Shown: positions 45,466 to 53,710 of the stretch, piece after piece
Layout of the letters: each line of letters opens with the position of its first letter
How positions within the stretch are numbered: position 1 is the first letter of the stretch
From: Nodosilinea sp. PGN35
Lineage (GTDB): Bacteria; Cyanobacteriota; Cyanobacteriia; Phormidesmidales; Phormidesmidaceae
Length of the DNA stretch: 64,000 bases
Assembly: GCF_029109325.1 (NCBI RefSeq)
Contig: NZ_JAQKQJ010000021.1
Location: 302,475 to 366,474, forward strand
Direction: 5' to 3'
Program-made: the position numbers and the translations under genes
Notes under the pieces: generated by a model
Databases searched by the model: none
Seen by the model: the letters and a program-made list of their open reading frames with translations, nothing else
What the model was told of the DNA's origin: nothing

Positions 45466-48291
45466 ATGACCGACCCTAAACCCACTCGCCCTGCGGTGTT
45501 CATCGAGAAGATTTTTCCGGTGACGCTGCTGAATAAGCAGGTGTATTACGAGCATGGGGGCAACCCGTTTAAGGGGCTGCATCGGTGGTATTCGCGGAAG
45601 CCGCTGTCGTTTAGTCGGGCGAGTGTGTTGGGCTCGCTGCTGCCGGATACGGTGACGATGGAGGAGTTTGAGTATCTGCTGGGGCTGAACCGGCGGGTGG
45701 CGGGGCACCCGGACAGCACGACGAAGCTATATAAGACGCCGCCGAGCCCGGAGCGGATTAAGCAGGTGCATGACCTGTGTGAGCAGACCTGGGGCATGCG
45801 CACGCCGACGGTGCTGGATGCGTTTGCGGGGGGTGGCAGCATTCCGTTTGAGGCGGTGCGGTATGGGCTGACTGTGCTGGCGAGCGATCTGAACCCGGTG
45901 GCGGTGGTGACGATGAAGGCGGCGATGGAGTATCCGCTAAAGTTTGGGCCAGATTTGCAGCATGAGATTGACAAGTGGGTGAAGTGGGTTGGCGATGAGG
46001 CGGAAAAGCGGTTAGGGGAGTTTTTTCCGTCGCAGGAAGGGGAGACAGTTCAAAATTATTTTTGGGCTCACACGGTTATTTGTCCGAAGTGTCAGTCCGT
46101 TGCACCACTATCTTCAGGGTGGTGGCTAGATAAATCATCTAGCGCAGTCAAGAACAAAAAAGCTTGCTCGGCTCGGCCAATTCCTGATTTAGAAAACAAA
46201 AATGTGTTGTTTGAAGTAATCCAAGGCGAAGTGAAAAATGGAGCAATGAAGGCTGCTTCTTCAGAATACTTTCCCGACCTCAACACTTCTATGAACAATG
46301 GAACCGGGAAATGTTTAAATTGTGGAGAAATTTTGTTAGATGAATTGATTTATCAACAAGGTAGAGAAGGGTTGATGGATCATCAGATTTATGCTGTAGC
46401 TTATCGAAAAGGCCAAGGGAGCCTAAAATTTAGATCTCCAACAGAAATAGATTTTGCAGGCTTTCGAAAATCTAAGATTTTTCTTGAAGATAATTTTAGC
46501 GAATGGAAAAGCTTAGGAATGGTTCCTGACGTTGAAATACCACACGGGCATCAATTTGCGGAAAGAAGTTCTTTGCTTCAACAAGGAATAGACAATTGGA
46601 CTAAAGCTTTCAACACTCGTCAACTTTTAACTCTAGTACTGCTAGCTGATATTATTAATCAGGCTAAGAGCAAAATTGATCAAGAATATACTCCGGATAA
46701 AAGTCAGGCTCTATCTGTCTATCTATCACTTATGTTTGATAGATGTGTAGACATTAACAGCCGATTTACTCATTTGAACCCCTCTGGAACCTGGGGTATT
46801 CAGATGTCTTCTGCGCAACATGCTCTCAATTTAATGTGGAACTATGTAGAAGCTTCTGGGAGTGAGAAGCTTTGGCCCATCTATTCTAAAACCGTCAAAA
46901 ATGGATACCCAAAAATATGTGAATATTTAGGGATAGAAGCTAATTCCACAAAAATACCTGGCCTTCTTGAGAGTTGCATCAAAACTATTCAAATAGAATC
47001 TGGATCGGCAGACAATTTGTCACATATTTCCGACAAGGAAATCTTTTGTATTGTTACAGATCCTCCTTACTATGCATCAATCCAATATGCAGAAATCTCA
47101 GATTTTTTCTACGTTTGGCAAAAACGGACTCTAGGCGATATTTTCCCAGAATTCTACTTCTCTGAACTAACAGACAAAGACCGCGAAGCCGTTGCTAACC
47201 CTTCCCGCTTCCGTAATATGGGCAAAAGCCCCGAAGAACTCGCCAACCGCGACTACGAAGCCAAAATGGCCCTCGCCTTTGCCGAATACTTCCGCGTCCT
47301 CCGCGACGACGGCGTCATGACCGTCCAGTTCAACCACAAAGACTCCGGTGCCTGGGACGTGCTCGCCAAATCCCTCATCGACGCAGGCTTTGAAATCACC
47401 GCCAGTTGGGCCGTCAGCACCGAGAACCCGCAAAACCTGCACCAGGCCCAGAAAAACTCCGTCTCTAGCACCGTGCTCCTCGTCTGCCGCAAGCGCGACC
47501 CCAACGCCGGTTCCGCCTGGTGGGATGACCTGCGCCCCGAACTCGCCAACCTCGTCGAGCAACGCGCCCCCGAATTTGAAGCCAACGACATCGGCGGCAT
47601 CGACCTCTACCTCAGCGCCTTTGGCCCCGCCCTCAACGTCTTTAGCCGCGCCTGGCCCGTGCTCGACAGCTCCGGCGTCGAAATGCGTCCCGAAGTGGCC
47701 TTTGGGGAAGCACGTAAAGCCATAGCAAACTACCGCTTCCGCAAACTGCTCAAAGCCGACACCGCCGGGTTCGACCCCCTTACCCAGTGGTACATTCTCG
47801 CCTGGGATGCCTTCCGCGCCCGCGAGTTCCCCTTCGATGAAGCGCGACAGCTCGCCCTCGCGGTCGGCGGCTTCAACGTCAGTGACCTGGCCAAAACCCA
47901 CAAGCTAATCGACTCCGCCAGCGGCACCTGCAAACTGCTCACCCCCCAGCAGCGCCTCAAAAAACGCGCCTTCTCCACCAACCCCGACGAATTTACCGCG
48001 ATCGCCCTCGTCGATGGCCTCCACGCCATCATCGCCCTCTACCTCGAAGAACAAAGCATCGACCCCGTCCGCCGCTTCCTCAAAACCACCGGCCTACTCA
48101 GCAACGACCTGTTCATGCGCGCCTGGGAAGTCGCCCTCAAGGCGATCCCCCACATCGGCGATGAGCGCAAACGCATGGTGGAAGAGAAAGCGCTAGCCGA
48201 CCTGTGGCTGGCGATGGACGAGATTCAGGCCAAGGTGCTCTACGTGCAGCCAGAGCTAGCGTTTGAAGAAGGGCAAATGGGGTTGTTTTAG
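45466..48291 (+). CDS. DUF1156-type adenine-specific DNA methylase
   Basis: 941 residues from ATG 45466; an upstream ATG at 45388 would add 26 unconserved residues. The DUF1156 N-terminus is clear: FIEKIFPVTLLNKQVYYEHG, then FKGLHRWYSRKPLSFSRA. Methylase motif I is LDAFAGGGSIPFEA (about 120-133), followed by ASDLNPVAV; motif IV is TDPPYY (about 532-537). It modifies adenine in DNA and presumably marks self DNA for the helicase/nuclease set downstream. CPKCQ and CLNCG (about 207-290) suggest a zinc site. Composition changes sharply: GC-rich to about 46030, AT-rich to about 47165, GC-rich with C-ending codons after that, as if the central part was exchanged. Four more same-strand genes follow closely. 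Confidence 0.88.
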   Translation: MTDPKPTRPAVFIEKIFPVTLLNKQVYYEHGGNPFKGLHRWYSRKPLSFSRASVLGSLLPDTVTMEEFEYLLGLNRRVAGHPDSTTKLYKTPPSPERIKQVHDLCEQTWGMRTPTVLDAFAGGGSIPFEAVRYGLTVLASDLNPVAVVTMKAAMEYPLKFGPDLQHEIDKWVKWVGDEAEKRLGEFFPSQEGETVQNYFWAHTVICPKCQSVAPLSSGWWLDKSSSAVKNKKACSARPIPDLENKNVLFEVIQGEVKNGAMKAASSEYFPDLNTSMNNGTGKCLNCGEILLDELIYQQGREGLMDHQIYAVAYRKGQGSLKFRSPTEIDFAGFRKSKIFLEDNFSEWKSLGMVPDVEIPHGHQFAERSSLLQQGIDNWTKAFNTRQLLTLVLLADIINQAKSKIDQEYTPDKSQALSVYLSLMFDRCVDINSRFTHLNPSGTWGIQMSSAQHALNLMWNYVEASGSEKLWPIYSKTVKNGYPKICEYLGIEANSTKIPGLLESCIKTIQIESGSADNLSHISDKEIFCIVTDPPYYASIQYAEISDFFYVWQKRTLGDIFPEFYFSELTDKDREAVANPSRFRNMGKSPEELANRDYEAKMALAFAEYFRVLRDDGVMTVQFNHKDSGAWDVLAKSLIDAGFEITASWAVSTENPQNLHQAQKNSVSSTVLLVCRKRDPNAGSAWWDDLRPELANLVEQRAPEFEANDIGGIDLYLSAFGPALNVFSRAWPVLDSSGVEMRPEVAFGEARKAIANYRFRKLLKADTAGFDPLTQWYILAWDAFRAREFPFDEARQLALAVGGFNVSDLAKTHKLIDSASGTCKLLTPQQRLKKRAFSTNPDEFTAIALVDGLHAIIALYLEEQSIDPVRRFLKTTGLLSNDLFMRAWEVALKAIPHIGDERKRMVEEKALADLWLAMDEIQAKVLYVQPELAFEEGQMGLF

Positions 48292-48323
48292 AGATTCATC
48301 TACCCATAGAGGTTGGTACAGCG

Positions 48324-49394
48324 ATGAAAGAAGCCGTTGTTTTTGTTTCCGGGTTTGATGCCCAGTGTCAAAACTATTATCTCGATAACTATTTGAGCCA
48401 AGGGCTGCTAACCCAGCTCGAAGATATTGACATTAAGCTTGACCCTGAGGATGTCAAAATTCCTGGGCAAACCGGCAAGCGGTTTCACTGTCAGTTTGAC
48501 GACACTGAGAAGACCATCGACATTTACGAAGTCTACTGGAATGATTTGGTTGATCGCTTAAGCGCAAAAAGCGCTACTCAAAAGTTTGGTCGAGGTATCA
48601 GCATGTTCTTTCACTGGTTTAGCCACGGCTGGAAGATCATGAAAATATCGCCCGTTTTCTTTATGCAAACCAGTACTGTTTTGCTGCTGGTGCTGCTTTG
48701 GTACTATGGCGTTTTGGTGCTGGTTTTAGCAGCCCTCGCAGAACAGCCAGCGCTGTCTGCTGTTCCCTTTCTACAAACCTTTTTAGAGCAAGTTTCGGGA
48801 TGGGCTACCACGGGTTGGGGATGGCAGATTTGGTTAGTAGTTAGCGCTCTACTCGCGTTGCTGCCTGTGTCTATCAGTCTCATCATTGATTTGACAGATT
48901 TCTTTGTTAGCTACCTGCAAAACCAATCGCATAAAGGTAAACCCCCGATCAGAGCACTCCTCCGCAGTCGGGTTAAGCAGGCTCTAGACAACGTCGTTAG
49001 CGAAGACTCCTACGATCGCGTTACAGTGCTTGCCCATAGTCTAGGTGGTTTAATCGCCACTGATTTTTTGGCCGACTATCGCGATCGCCAGGGCAGACAG
49101 TTTCGTTATATTACCTGGGGTAGTGCTCTCGAAAGCTCTTCTTCCGCAACCGATTGGGTAGAGTCAGAGATTAAGAAGTGCCTCGATAGCCCGCACATTG
49201 AAAAATGGGAAGACTTTTACTCTAACCAAGACTGGTTTTGCTCTAAGGTGCCGGTACCCAGCAACCAATCTGAAACCAAACTGGTTTCTAAAGAAGTCTC
49301 TTTCAAGGTGTCATTCTTTAAGCAGCTAAGTGGGGAGTCTCACATGGAGTACTTTTTTGATCCAAAGGTGCTCCGACACTTTGTTATGGGTTAA
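48324..49394 (+). CDS. Membrane-anchored alpha/beta hydrolase (lipase-like)
   Basis: 356 residues. An alpha/beta-hydrolase start (VVFVSGFDAQ, residues 5-14) is followed by two membrane helices (about 110-137, STVLLLVLLWYYGVLVLVL, and 168-190, WLVVSALLALLPVSISLI), then the nucleophile elbow VLAHSLGGLIATDFL with the Ser at about 237. Ser-centred AHSLGG is the lipase/esterase signature. The helices inside the hydrolase place the active site near the membrane. It follows the methylase by 32 bases and precedes a nuclease gene, so it may be an abortive-infection effector that attacks the membrane, or an immunity component. That role is inference. Confidence 0.7.
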   Translation: MKEAVVFVSGFDAQCQNYYLDNYLSQGLLTQLEDIDIKLDPEDVKIPGQTGKRFHCQFDDTEKTIDIYEVYWNDLVDRLSAKSATQKFGRGISMFFHWFSHGWKIMKISPVFFMQTSTVLLLVLLWYYGVLVLVLAALAEQPALSAVPFLQTFLEQVSGWATTGWGWQIWLVVSALLALLPVSISLIIDLTDFFVSYLQNQSHKGKPPIRALLRSRVKQALDNVVSEDSYDRVTVLAHSLGGLIATDFLADYRDRQGRQFRYITWGSALESSSSATDWVESEIKKCLDSPHIEKWEDFYSNQDWFCSKVPVPSNQSETKLVSKEVSFKVSFFKQLSGESHMEYFFDPKVLRHFVMG

Positions 49395-49456
49395 GCGAGC
49401 CAGAGGCTTATGCGACAGGCGAGGATTGAAGCTAGAGTTTATTAGGGACAAGCATT

Positions 49457-50083
49457 ATGGCAGGTACACCGGCTAAAGTTCCAAAATCTAAAAAGAAGAA
49501 TTTTTCTAGTTTTAGCTACGCCGAAGCCTTCAAACAGCTCAACTTAAATGATCTTATCTCTTGGGAATTAGACGCTTCCCCGCTGGAACCCAGCGCCTTT
49601 TTTCAAGAGCGGCTGCACCGACTGGAGCAAACCTTTGACCTGGAAGGCTACGAAGAATCGAAAAAGCTGCTGATTGATGCCATTTGCGAAGAGGCGATCG
49701 CCAGCACCGACCACCTCAAAATCTGGAAGGGAGCACAACTCGAAGGCGACACCGCCGCAGGCTACGTCGATTATCTGATCGCCGAGCGAAAGCGGTATTT
49801 AGACATTCCTCTACTGTGCATCATCGAAGCTAAAAAGGATGACTTTGAGAAAGGGCTTGCCCAATGCCTTGTCGAGATGCAGGCCTGCCAGTGGCAAAAC
49901 CAGCAGGCCGGTCGCGAAATCGATGTCTACGGCATCGTCACCAATGGCCGAGCCTGGCAGTTTTACCGCATGAGCCCAGAGGGTACCGTCTACGAAACTC
50001 CCGTCTATTCCACAGGGGATATGGATCTGTTGCTGGGGCGATTGCGCTATGTCTTCCAGCTATGTGAGCAAAATTTGGGCTAG
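49457..50083 (+). CDS. PD-(D/E)XK-type nuclease, type I restriction R-subunit-like
   Basis: 208 residues. The core GYVDYLIAERKRYLDIPLLC then IIEAKKDDF gives D105 and E124-A-K126, the PD-(D/E)XK catalytic set, and Q142 in LVEMQACQ matches the following helix of restriction-endonuclease-like folds such as HsdR N-terminal domains. YGIVTNGRAWQFYRM (about 158-172) is a typical strand pair of the same group. A basic N-terminus (KVPKSKKKNF) may contact DNA. It stands 62 bases after the hydrolase gene. It is a good candidate for the DNA-cutting subunit of the DUF1156 system. Confidence 0.75.
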   Translation: MAGTPAKVPKSKKKNFSSFSYAEAFKQLNLNDLISWELDASPLEPSAFFQERLHRLEQTFDLEGYEESKKLLIDAICEEAIASTDHLKIWKGAQLEGDTAAGYVDYLIAERKRYLDIPLLCIIEAKKDDFEKGLAQCLVEMQACQWQNQQAGREIDVYGIVTNGRAWQFYRMSPEGTVYETPVYSTGDMDLLLGRLRYVFQLCEQNLG

Positions 50084-50178
50084 AAGCGCCATTAAAGCCT
50101 AATGGCTATGGCTAGACCCCCGTGGTTTAAAGCCCATCGCAGTTAACATGACACCTCAGACCCACATGCAGTACATAG

Positions 50179-50184
50179 TATAAT
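50179..50184 (+). promoter_or_regulatory. Candidate -10 box TATAAT of the LexA-like gene
   Basis: A perfect TATAAT 31 bases before the ATG of the LexA/S24-like gene, inside an AT-rich stretch. No good -35 box lies 17 bases upstream, so the promoter may need an activator. Confidence 0.4.
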
Positions 50185-50215
50185 TGTTCTATCTGCCCTG
50201 ATAGACTTCTCGGTC

Positions 50216-50830
50216 ATGTCATCCCTCTCTGCTAAAACCCAGGCTTGCCTAGACTGGATTGAGGCGTATGTTGCCCAGCACCAGACCACACCAAGCTATC
50301 GTCAAATCATGCAGGGCATGGGGTATAAGTCAATATCAGCCGTGCAGCATCATCTAGATCGGCTAGAAGAGGCAGGCTTTATTGCCAGAGATCCTGGCCT
50401 AGCCAGAACTATTCGACTGCTGAGAAAGACTCCCGTAGGGATACCGATCTATGGTGCGATCGCCGCCAGTAGCTTTGTAGAAGTCTTTCCCGACCAAGAG
50501 GTTGAATACATCGAGCCTTGCATCCTGCTGAGCAGTGATGGAGGTGCCCAGCGCTTTGCCCTGAGAGTCAGAGGCGACAGCATGATTGGAGCACTGATTG
50601 ACCAGGGCGATATCGTAGTTCTCGAAAGGCCCAAGGATCCGAAATGGGTCAAGAACGACACCATCGTAGCCGCCCGAGTAGAAGGTAAAACGACTCTCAA
50701 ACGCTGGCACCGTGAAGGCAACACCGTCTTCCTAAAACCCGAAAATCCTAACTACCCAGTAATGGAAGTGAGCCTTGACGAGGTCGTTGTCGAGGGAGTC
50801 TACCGAGGAATCATTCGGGGACTGGTATAA
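50216..50830 (+). CDS. LexA/S24-family repressor-like regulator
   Basis: 204 residues with LexA architecture. A winged helix-turn-helix (1-70; PSYRQIMQGMGYKSISAVQH then LDRLEEAGFI) is followed by an S24 peptidase fold with the catalytic Ser in RGDSMIGALIDQGD (S122) and Lys in TTLKRW (K162). The cleavage site PIYGAIAAS has Ala84-Ser85 where LexA proteins have Ala-Gly, so self-cleavage may be altered or lost; substitutions here are known in cyanobacterial LexA. It sits between the nuclease and the first PLD helicase, with a 7-base inverted repeat just after its stop codon. It is likely to control the island rather than the host SOS response. Confidence 0.8.
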   Translation: MSSLSAKTQACLDWIEAYVAQHQTTPSYRQIMQGMGYKSISAVQHHLDRLEEAGFIARDPGLARTIRLLRKTPVGIPIYGAIAASSFVEVFPDQEVEYIEPCILLSSDGGAQRFALRVRGDSMIGALIDQGDIVVLERPKDPKWVKNDTIVAARVEGKTTLKRWHREGNTVFLKPENPNYPVMEVSLDEVVVEGVYRGIIRGLV

Positions 50831-50831
50831 C

Positions 50832-50853
50832 CTAGTGTCAATTAATACACTAG
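50832..50853. promoter_or_regulatory. Inverted repeat CTAGTGT-N8-ACACTAG before the PLD-helicase gene
   Basis: Perfect 7-base arms (50832-50838 and 50847-50853) spaced by 8 bases, centred between the LexA-like stop and the helicase start 52 bases downstream. Size and place fit an operator for the adjacent LexA-like protein. There is no T-run, so it is not a terminator. Confidence 0.5.
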
Positions 50854-50904
50854 TCCGCTACAGGTCGGCTATAAATAGGTAGGACACACTTACTACCCAA
50901 GCCA

Positions 50905-53652
50905 ATGACACCCGCCACAGATTCGCCTTGGCAGCATCTTCCCAAGACCTGGTTTGATAAAGGCACAGCCCTTGAGGTGATTAGCACCTGCTTTCAGTCG
51001 GCGGTTCAAGATATTCGGATTGCCTCTGGCTTCTTCACCATTCGAGGCTGGGGATTTATTCGGCGGTACACCTCTGACAAGCAGGTCTACCTGCTAGTGG
51101 GCATAGAAGACCCCGGTGAAGATCGAGCCCGCAAAGCTTTGATTCAAGAAATCATGCGGGATCTGAGAACGGGGCTAGATCGCGATCGTCGTCAGGCCGT
51201 TATTGACCTGGTTGCCAAAATGCAGGCGGGCCAGTTCAAACTGCTCGATGCTCGCGCCCTAAATCATCATGCCAAGATTTATCTTGTCGATCATGCTGTC
51301 GGTATTATCGGCTCATCGAACACCACTGGCAGAGGACTACTTGAACAAATTGAGTCTGGGGCTCTGGTTACAGATACCCAAGAGATTTCCGATAGAATCC
51401 AAGACTTTGAAACCTACTTTGCCCTTGCCAAAGATCTTACTCAAGAGCTGCTAGATGCCCTCATGCGCTGGCTGAAGTTGGCTACCCCTTGGGATATTTA
51501 CCTCAAGACGATGCTGGCTCTTGAAGATCTTCAGCCCATTAAAATGACCTATAAAAAGCAGCCTGTAAGTTATCAGGTTGATATGATTGCACAGGCACTG
51601 CGGCAAATCAGAGACTACGAAGGCTCAATGCTAGTTGCTTCGACAGGTTTAGGCAAGACGATTGTAGCTATTCATGTTGCGCTTCATCTAAAACAAGAAG
51701 GTTTGATTGATTCAGTCGTCGTTATTGGCCCAAAAGCAGTTAAGAAAACTTGGGAAAAGGAGTTGCGGGCAGCAAGCTTGCATAATGAATACTTTGTTCG
51801 CCAGATTCTTGACAAACAGAGTTCGGCCCAGGCTAGGGATCTAGAAGTTTTTGAAGAAGTTGTCGAAAGCGCTAAAGATAAGAGATGGCTTTTAGTTATT
51901 GATGAAAGTCATGAACTACGCAACCGATACCCCAAAAACTTCAACAATCTGAGAACCCGAAAGCGTCAGAGACAAGCCTTTGAACGGTTGACCTCCATGA
52001 TAAAGACAGGTAACGTCAAGGTATTACTACTCAGCGGATCTCCCTATGCAAAAGATATTGAAAATCTCAACAATCAGCTTTATCTGCTACCTCACCATGC
52101 TGAAAACCGTAGTCTTCTAAAAGAATCAGAATTTTTAGAAAAAGACTGGAGAATTTCAGAGACTGATGAGTTCATTCAACTGCCAGTAGCTTCTCAGCTG
52201 ACAACTCCCCACGTTGCTCGTTACTATGGCCGTCATGACGAGCAGGGAACCTATATTCAATATGGCGATGAACGCCGATATATTCCCAAGGTCAAGCTTG
52301 TTTCTGTCGATTTCCCTTTAATGTTTCACGATGAGATGGCGGAACTTATCCGTCAGGGTTATTTCGATATGAAAGCAAAACATATGGGCAGGAAAAATAT
52401 TGAACGTTTGGTCAGAGTTGCTTGGACAAGTTCACCATTAGCACTTAAAAGTATACTTGAGAGAGTATTCGATACTCCTGGGGGCGATAACGCATTTAAG
52501 TTCTCAAAAGAAGACAGAGGTGAATTTTCTGTCTCTCAAGCAGAACGTCAAGCAAGCCTGCAACCCATTATTGATAAAGTTGGCGATGATTTTTACACTA
52601 AGGATTCTAAGCTTTTATTGCTAACCAAAATTCTTAGGGAGCAAGCAGAGACTACAAAAACTATCATTTTTTGTGAGCGTAGGGCGACAGTTGCCTATCT
52701 TGCAAATAAACTCCCGAAACTCCTACCCGAATTTAATGTTGCTGCTACTATCAGTGACAACGGTTCAGACTTTGAGATGAAAGAGGCGAGTGAAATAGAA
52801 CAGCTGATTAAAGATTTTGCACCTATCGCTAACGAGGTTAAAAATGAGACTGGAATAGTCTGGGACATTTTTGTTTCTACAGATGCCCATGGTGTTGGCG
52901 TTAATATGCAGGATGCTTCTGTCGTTATCAACTATGACCTGGATTGGACACCTATTGCACCAATCCAAAGGGCTGGTAGAATTCTGCGTCTTTGGAAAGA
53001 TCCTCGTATTATTAGCGTTTATACGTTTGTTCCGCTGCTTCCAGAAAAACAATCTATAGATGAATTGAGAGTTATTAGAAATCGCTGGAATCAGCTTCTT
53101 GATAGACACAAGGCTTCTACTCAAATTACGGATATACCCGTCTTAACAGATAGCCAAAGCCAAGATTTATCCATGCTAGATTTGGCATCTCGACCTACCA
53201 TTCGCTCTGTTGATTTAGATTTGCAGGAGGTGGAAGGCTTAGAGACATCCCCATATTATAAACACACAGCAAAGTTACAGCTCTATCGAGAGTATGCAAA
53301 GGTATTGCCCAATGATCTAGTTAGCGCAAGAACTTATTCAGGCTCTCATCCGATTCTTTATGTCTTGATTAAAATTGACAAAGAATACAAAGGCATTCTC
53401 TATAGACCACACAATAAAGAGATGAGCAGTCCAGACTCTGTCCACATTCTCGATCTAATTGCATGTGAAGAAGATACTCCTATCGCAATTGTTGACCCTG
53501 AAGAAATAGAGCAATTAGCAGATGATTGCATAAACGGCTGGTGTGAGCAAAACAGAATCAATGCTGAGGATGTCTTGCGTGAATGCATTTTGTATTTAAA
53601 GCCCCACCACTTAGAGGATGAGTTACAGGAGATTTTAGTTGACCAGCCATAA
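50905..53652 (+). CDS. PLD-SNF2 helicase 1
   Basis: 915 residues. The N-terminal phospholipase-D-like nuclease domain (about 15-175) has one HxK set, HHAKIYLVD with H122/K124, and GSSNTT (136-141). Then an SF2/SNF2 helicase: Walker A STGLGKT (245-251), DESH in place of DEAH (333-336), motif III LLLSGSPYAK (about 372), and motif VI IQRAGRILRLWKDP (about 690-703). A single PLD half-site implies dimerisation for nuclease or scaffold function. PLD-SNF2 proteins are anti-phage components found with DUF1156/DUF499 genes. Composition falls to AT-rich from about 51500, unlike the next helicase. Confidence 0.85.
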   Translation: MTPATDSPWQHLPKTWFDKGTALEVISTCFQSAVQDIRIASGFFTIRGWGFIRRYTSDKQVYLLVGIEDPGEDRARKALIQEIMRDLRTGLDRDRRQAVIDLVAKMQAGQFKLLDARALNHHAKIYLVDHAVGIIGSSNTTGRGLLEQIESGALVTDTQEISDRIQDFETYFALAKDLTQELLDALMRWLKLATPWDIYLKTMLALEDLQPIKMTYKKQPVSYQVDMIAQALRQIRDYEGSMLVASTGLGKTIVAIHVALHLKQEGLIDSVVVIGPKAVKKTWEKELRAASLHNEYFVRQILDKQSSAQARDLEVFEEVVESAKDKRWLLVIDESHELRNRYPKNFNNLRTRKRQRQAFERLTSMIKTGNVKVLLLSGSPYAKDIENLNNQLYLLPHHAENRSLLKESEFLEKDWRISETDEFIQLPVASQLTTPHVARYYGRHDEQGTYIQYGDERRYIPKVKLVSVDFPLMFHDEMAELIRQGYFDMKAKHMGRKNIERLVRVAWTSSPLALKSILERVFDTPGGDNAFKFSKEDRGEFSVSQAERQASLQPIIDKVGDDFYTKDSKLLLLTKILREQAETTKTIIFCERRATVAYLANKLPKLLPEFNVAATISDNGSDFEMKEASEIEQLIKDFAPIANEVKNETGIVWDIFVSTDAHGVGVNMQDASVVINYDLDWTPIAPIQRAGRILRLWKDPRIISVYTFVPLLPEKQSIDELRVIRNRWNQLLDRHKASTQITDIPVLTDSQSQDLSMLDLASRPTIRSVDLDLQEVEGLETSPYYKHTAKLQLYREYAKVLPNDLVSARTYSGSHPILYVLIKIDKEYKGILYRPHNKEMSSPDSVHILDLIACEEDTPIAIVDPEEIEQLADDCINGWCEQNRINAEDVLRECILYLKPHHLEDELQEILVDQP

Positions 53653-53710
53653 TAGGGAAGACTAGCCATTAAGGGTTTGAGCTCAGTTTTTCTCTGTCAC
53701 TGGGTGATTA

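Noticed and set aside
47167..47901. 244-codon minus-strand frame inside the DUF1156 gene
   Set aside because: Gly/Val/Glu-rich shadow of C-ending codons; the plus-strand frame carries the conserved methylase sequence.
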